Part shown: positions 4,906-5,875 of the stretch, piece after piece
Numbering within the stretch: the stretch's first letter is position 1
How the letters are laid out: the number at the start of each line of letters is the position of its first letter
Assembly (NCBI GenBank): GCA_017398165.1
Contig: JAFQHB010000200.1
Location: 1-5,875, forward strand
Direction of reading: 5' to 3'
DNA from: Bacillota bacterium
GTDB lineage: Bacteria; Bacillota; Dehalobacteriia; UBA4068; UBA4997
Length of the DNA stretch: 5,875 nucleotides
Program-made: the position numbers and the translations under genes
The notes under the pieces: generated by a model
What the model saw: the letters and a program-made list of their open reading frames with translations, nothing else
What the model was told of the DNA's origin: nothing
The model's database searches: none

Positions 4906-5859
4906 ATGAGGTCTTTTGCTATGCTTAATATCATCATAGGCGCTATGGCGCTCGGCCTGCTGTGGGCCATTATGACTATGGGCGTCTATATCACCTATCG
5001 ACTGCTCGATATTGCCGATCTGTCGGTAGAGGGCACCATCGTCACCGGCGCTGCCGTAGCTGCCGTGTGGATCTCCGGCGGGGGCAATCCTTTCGTCGCC
5101 ACCTTTATGGCACTGCTGGCCGGTCTGGTCTGCGGTCTGGCCACGGCTCTTTTGCATACCAAGCTGCGTATTCCGCCGCTGCTGGCCGGTATCCTTACTA
5201 TGATCGCACTGTATTCCGTCAACCTGCGTATTATGGGTCGTGCCAATATTGCGCTGCTCAATGTCGATACGGTATTCACCCCCATTGAGAAGCTCGGTAT
5301 GGTACAGGCACTGGCGGCACAGGGCATCAATACCAAAAACGTCGCTATCCTGCTGACCGGTCTGGTATTTGTGGCATTGGTGGCGGGCTTCCTCTACTGG
5401 TTCTTCGGCACCGAGCTGGGTGCTGCTATCCGTGCCACCGGCTGCAATCAGCAAATGGCACGCGCACAGGGCATCAACACCAACACTATGATCCTGCTGG
5501 GGCTTATGCTTTCCAACGGTCTGGTCGGTATGTCCGGCGCACTGATCGCCCAGAATCAGGCGTATTCCGACGTCCAGATGGGTACCGGCGCCATCGTTAT
5601 CGGCCTGGCATCCGTTATCATCGGCGAGGTGCTGTTCGGTACACGCACCTTTGCCCGCACTCTGTGCTCTATGGCGCTTGGTGCCGTCACCTACCGCGTC
5701 ATCATCGCACTGGTGCTGAAGGCCGGTATGAGTGCCAACGACCTGAAGCTCTTCACCGCGCTGACGGTAGCCGTCTGTCTGGCTCTGCCGATATTCAAAT
5801 CCTACCTGAACACGTTGAAAAAGTCTATGACGGGAGGTAAAGGCGATGCTGCAAATTAA
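4906..5859 (+). CDS. ABC transporter permease (BPD_transp_2 / TrpY-like)
   Basis: This is a complete 317-residue, strongly hydrophobic protein with about eight membrane segments. The N-terminal region reads LLWAIMTMGVYITYRLLDIADLSVEG (19-43), the hallmark start of the permease partnered with ABC_sub_bind proteins. A cytoplasmic ATPase-contact loop lies at about 168-195 (TELGAAIRATGCNQQMARAQGINTN), and the C-terminus is a short hydrophilic tail. Related permeases form the membrane channel through which the ligand is imported. The start is uncertain: ATG at 4906 has AGGGAG only 3 nt upstream, while the in-frame ATG at 4921 has GAGG at a better distance, so the protein may begin at residue 6. 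It follows the binding-protein gene after 95 bp and overlaps the ATPase gene by 14 bp, indicating one operon. Confidence 0.95.
   Translation: MRSFAMLNIIIGAMALGLLWAIMTMGVYITYRLLDIADLSVEGTIVTGAAVAAVWISGGGNPFVATFMALLAGLVCGLATALLHTKLRIPPLLAGILTMIALYSVNLRIMGRANIALLNVDTVFTPIEKLGMVQALAAQGINTKNVAILLTGLVFVALVAGFLYWFFGTELGAAIRATGCNQQMARAQGINTNTMILLGLMLSNGLVGMSGALIAQNQAYSDVQMGTGAIVIGLASVIIGEVLFGTRTFARTLCSMALGAVTYRVIIALVLKAGMSANDLKLFTALTVAVCLALPIFKSYLNTLKKSMTGGKGDAAN
5832..5837 (+). promoter_or_regulatory. Ribosome binding site of the ATPase gene, inside the permease gene
   Basis: GGGAGG lies within the last codons of the permease, 8 nt before the ATG at 5846. This sets the ATPase start and shows that the two genes overlap and are probably translationally coupled. 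Confidence 0.8.
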
Positions 5860-5875
5860 CAACATCTACAAAACC
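5846..5875 (+). CDS. ABC transporter ATP-binding protein, first 10 codons only (TrpZ-like)
   Basis: Only MLQINNIYKT is inside the window; the gene continues beyond the right edge. This opening is typical of the ATPase subunit that accompanies ABC_sub_bind binding proteins and their permeases, and the strong GGGAGG ribosome site and 14-bp overlap with the permease support a real start. The ATPase would energise import on the cytoplasmic side. Walker motifs and all later domains lie outside the window, so the call rests on the start sequence and on its position as third gene of the importer operon. Confidence 0.8.
   Translation, partial: MLQINNIYKT

Noticed and set aside
4870..5865. Long minus-strand ORF (331 codons) over the permease gene
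   Set aside because: It is antisense to a clear permease. The product is rich in Gln, His, Asp and Gly without any domain and starts outside any promoter context.

Overview
The window reads as chromosomal DNA of a mid-GC Gram-positive Firmicute, most likely a gut Clostridia/Oscillospiraceae-type bacterium. The grounds are the phoH-pgpH gene order, a lipoprotein-type ABC substrate-binding protein, strong GGAGG-type ribosome binding sites, consensus sigma-A-type promoters, and an intergenic repeat resembling ones I associate with gut Clostridia. Genus-level assignment is inference only.

Left part (1-2915, minus strand): two genes of a conserved housekeeping cluster. phoH (a PhoH-family P-loop ATPase, TTG start with a very strong Shine-Dalgarno) is followed after 32 bp by the 5' part of pgpH, a 7TM-HD membrane phosphohydrolase that in Firmicutes degrades cyclic di-AMP. 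pgpH runs off the left edge, so its last part and the usual next gene (ybeY) are outside the window.

Middle (2916-3793): an 878-bp divergent intergenic region without any confident gene, partly very AT-rich. It holds a candidate phoH promoter and leader hairpin, an inverted repeat (3019-3153) plus a perfect small hairpin (3181-3195) that look like a degenerate dispersed repeat, a minus-strand promoter with a strong ribosome binding site driving only a 25-codon ORF (possibly the decayed front end of a mazF-type toxin gene), an irregular array of a CGCAAAACCTC-like motif, a 23-bp interrupted palindrome, and a perfect consensus promoter (TTGACA-18-TATAAT) firing right.

Right part (3794-5875, plus strand): the first three genes of an ABC importer operon of the ABC_sub_bind/TrpXYZ-like type: a lipoprotein substrate-binding protein, a permease, and the first ten codons of the ATPase, which overlaps the permease by 14 bp. 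A 12-bp perfect stem-loop without a U-tract lies between the binding-protein gene and the permease gene. It may set a high binding protein to permease ratio.

I found no clear new biological system. The least explained stretch is 3230-3600, and the single most interesting item is the small ORF / possible mazF remnant at 3232-3385.
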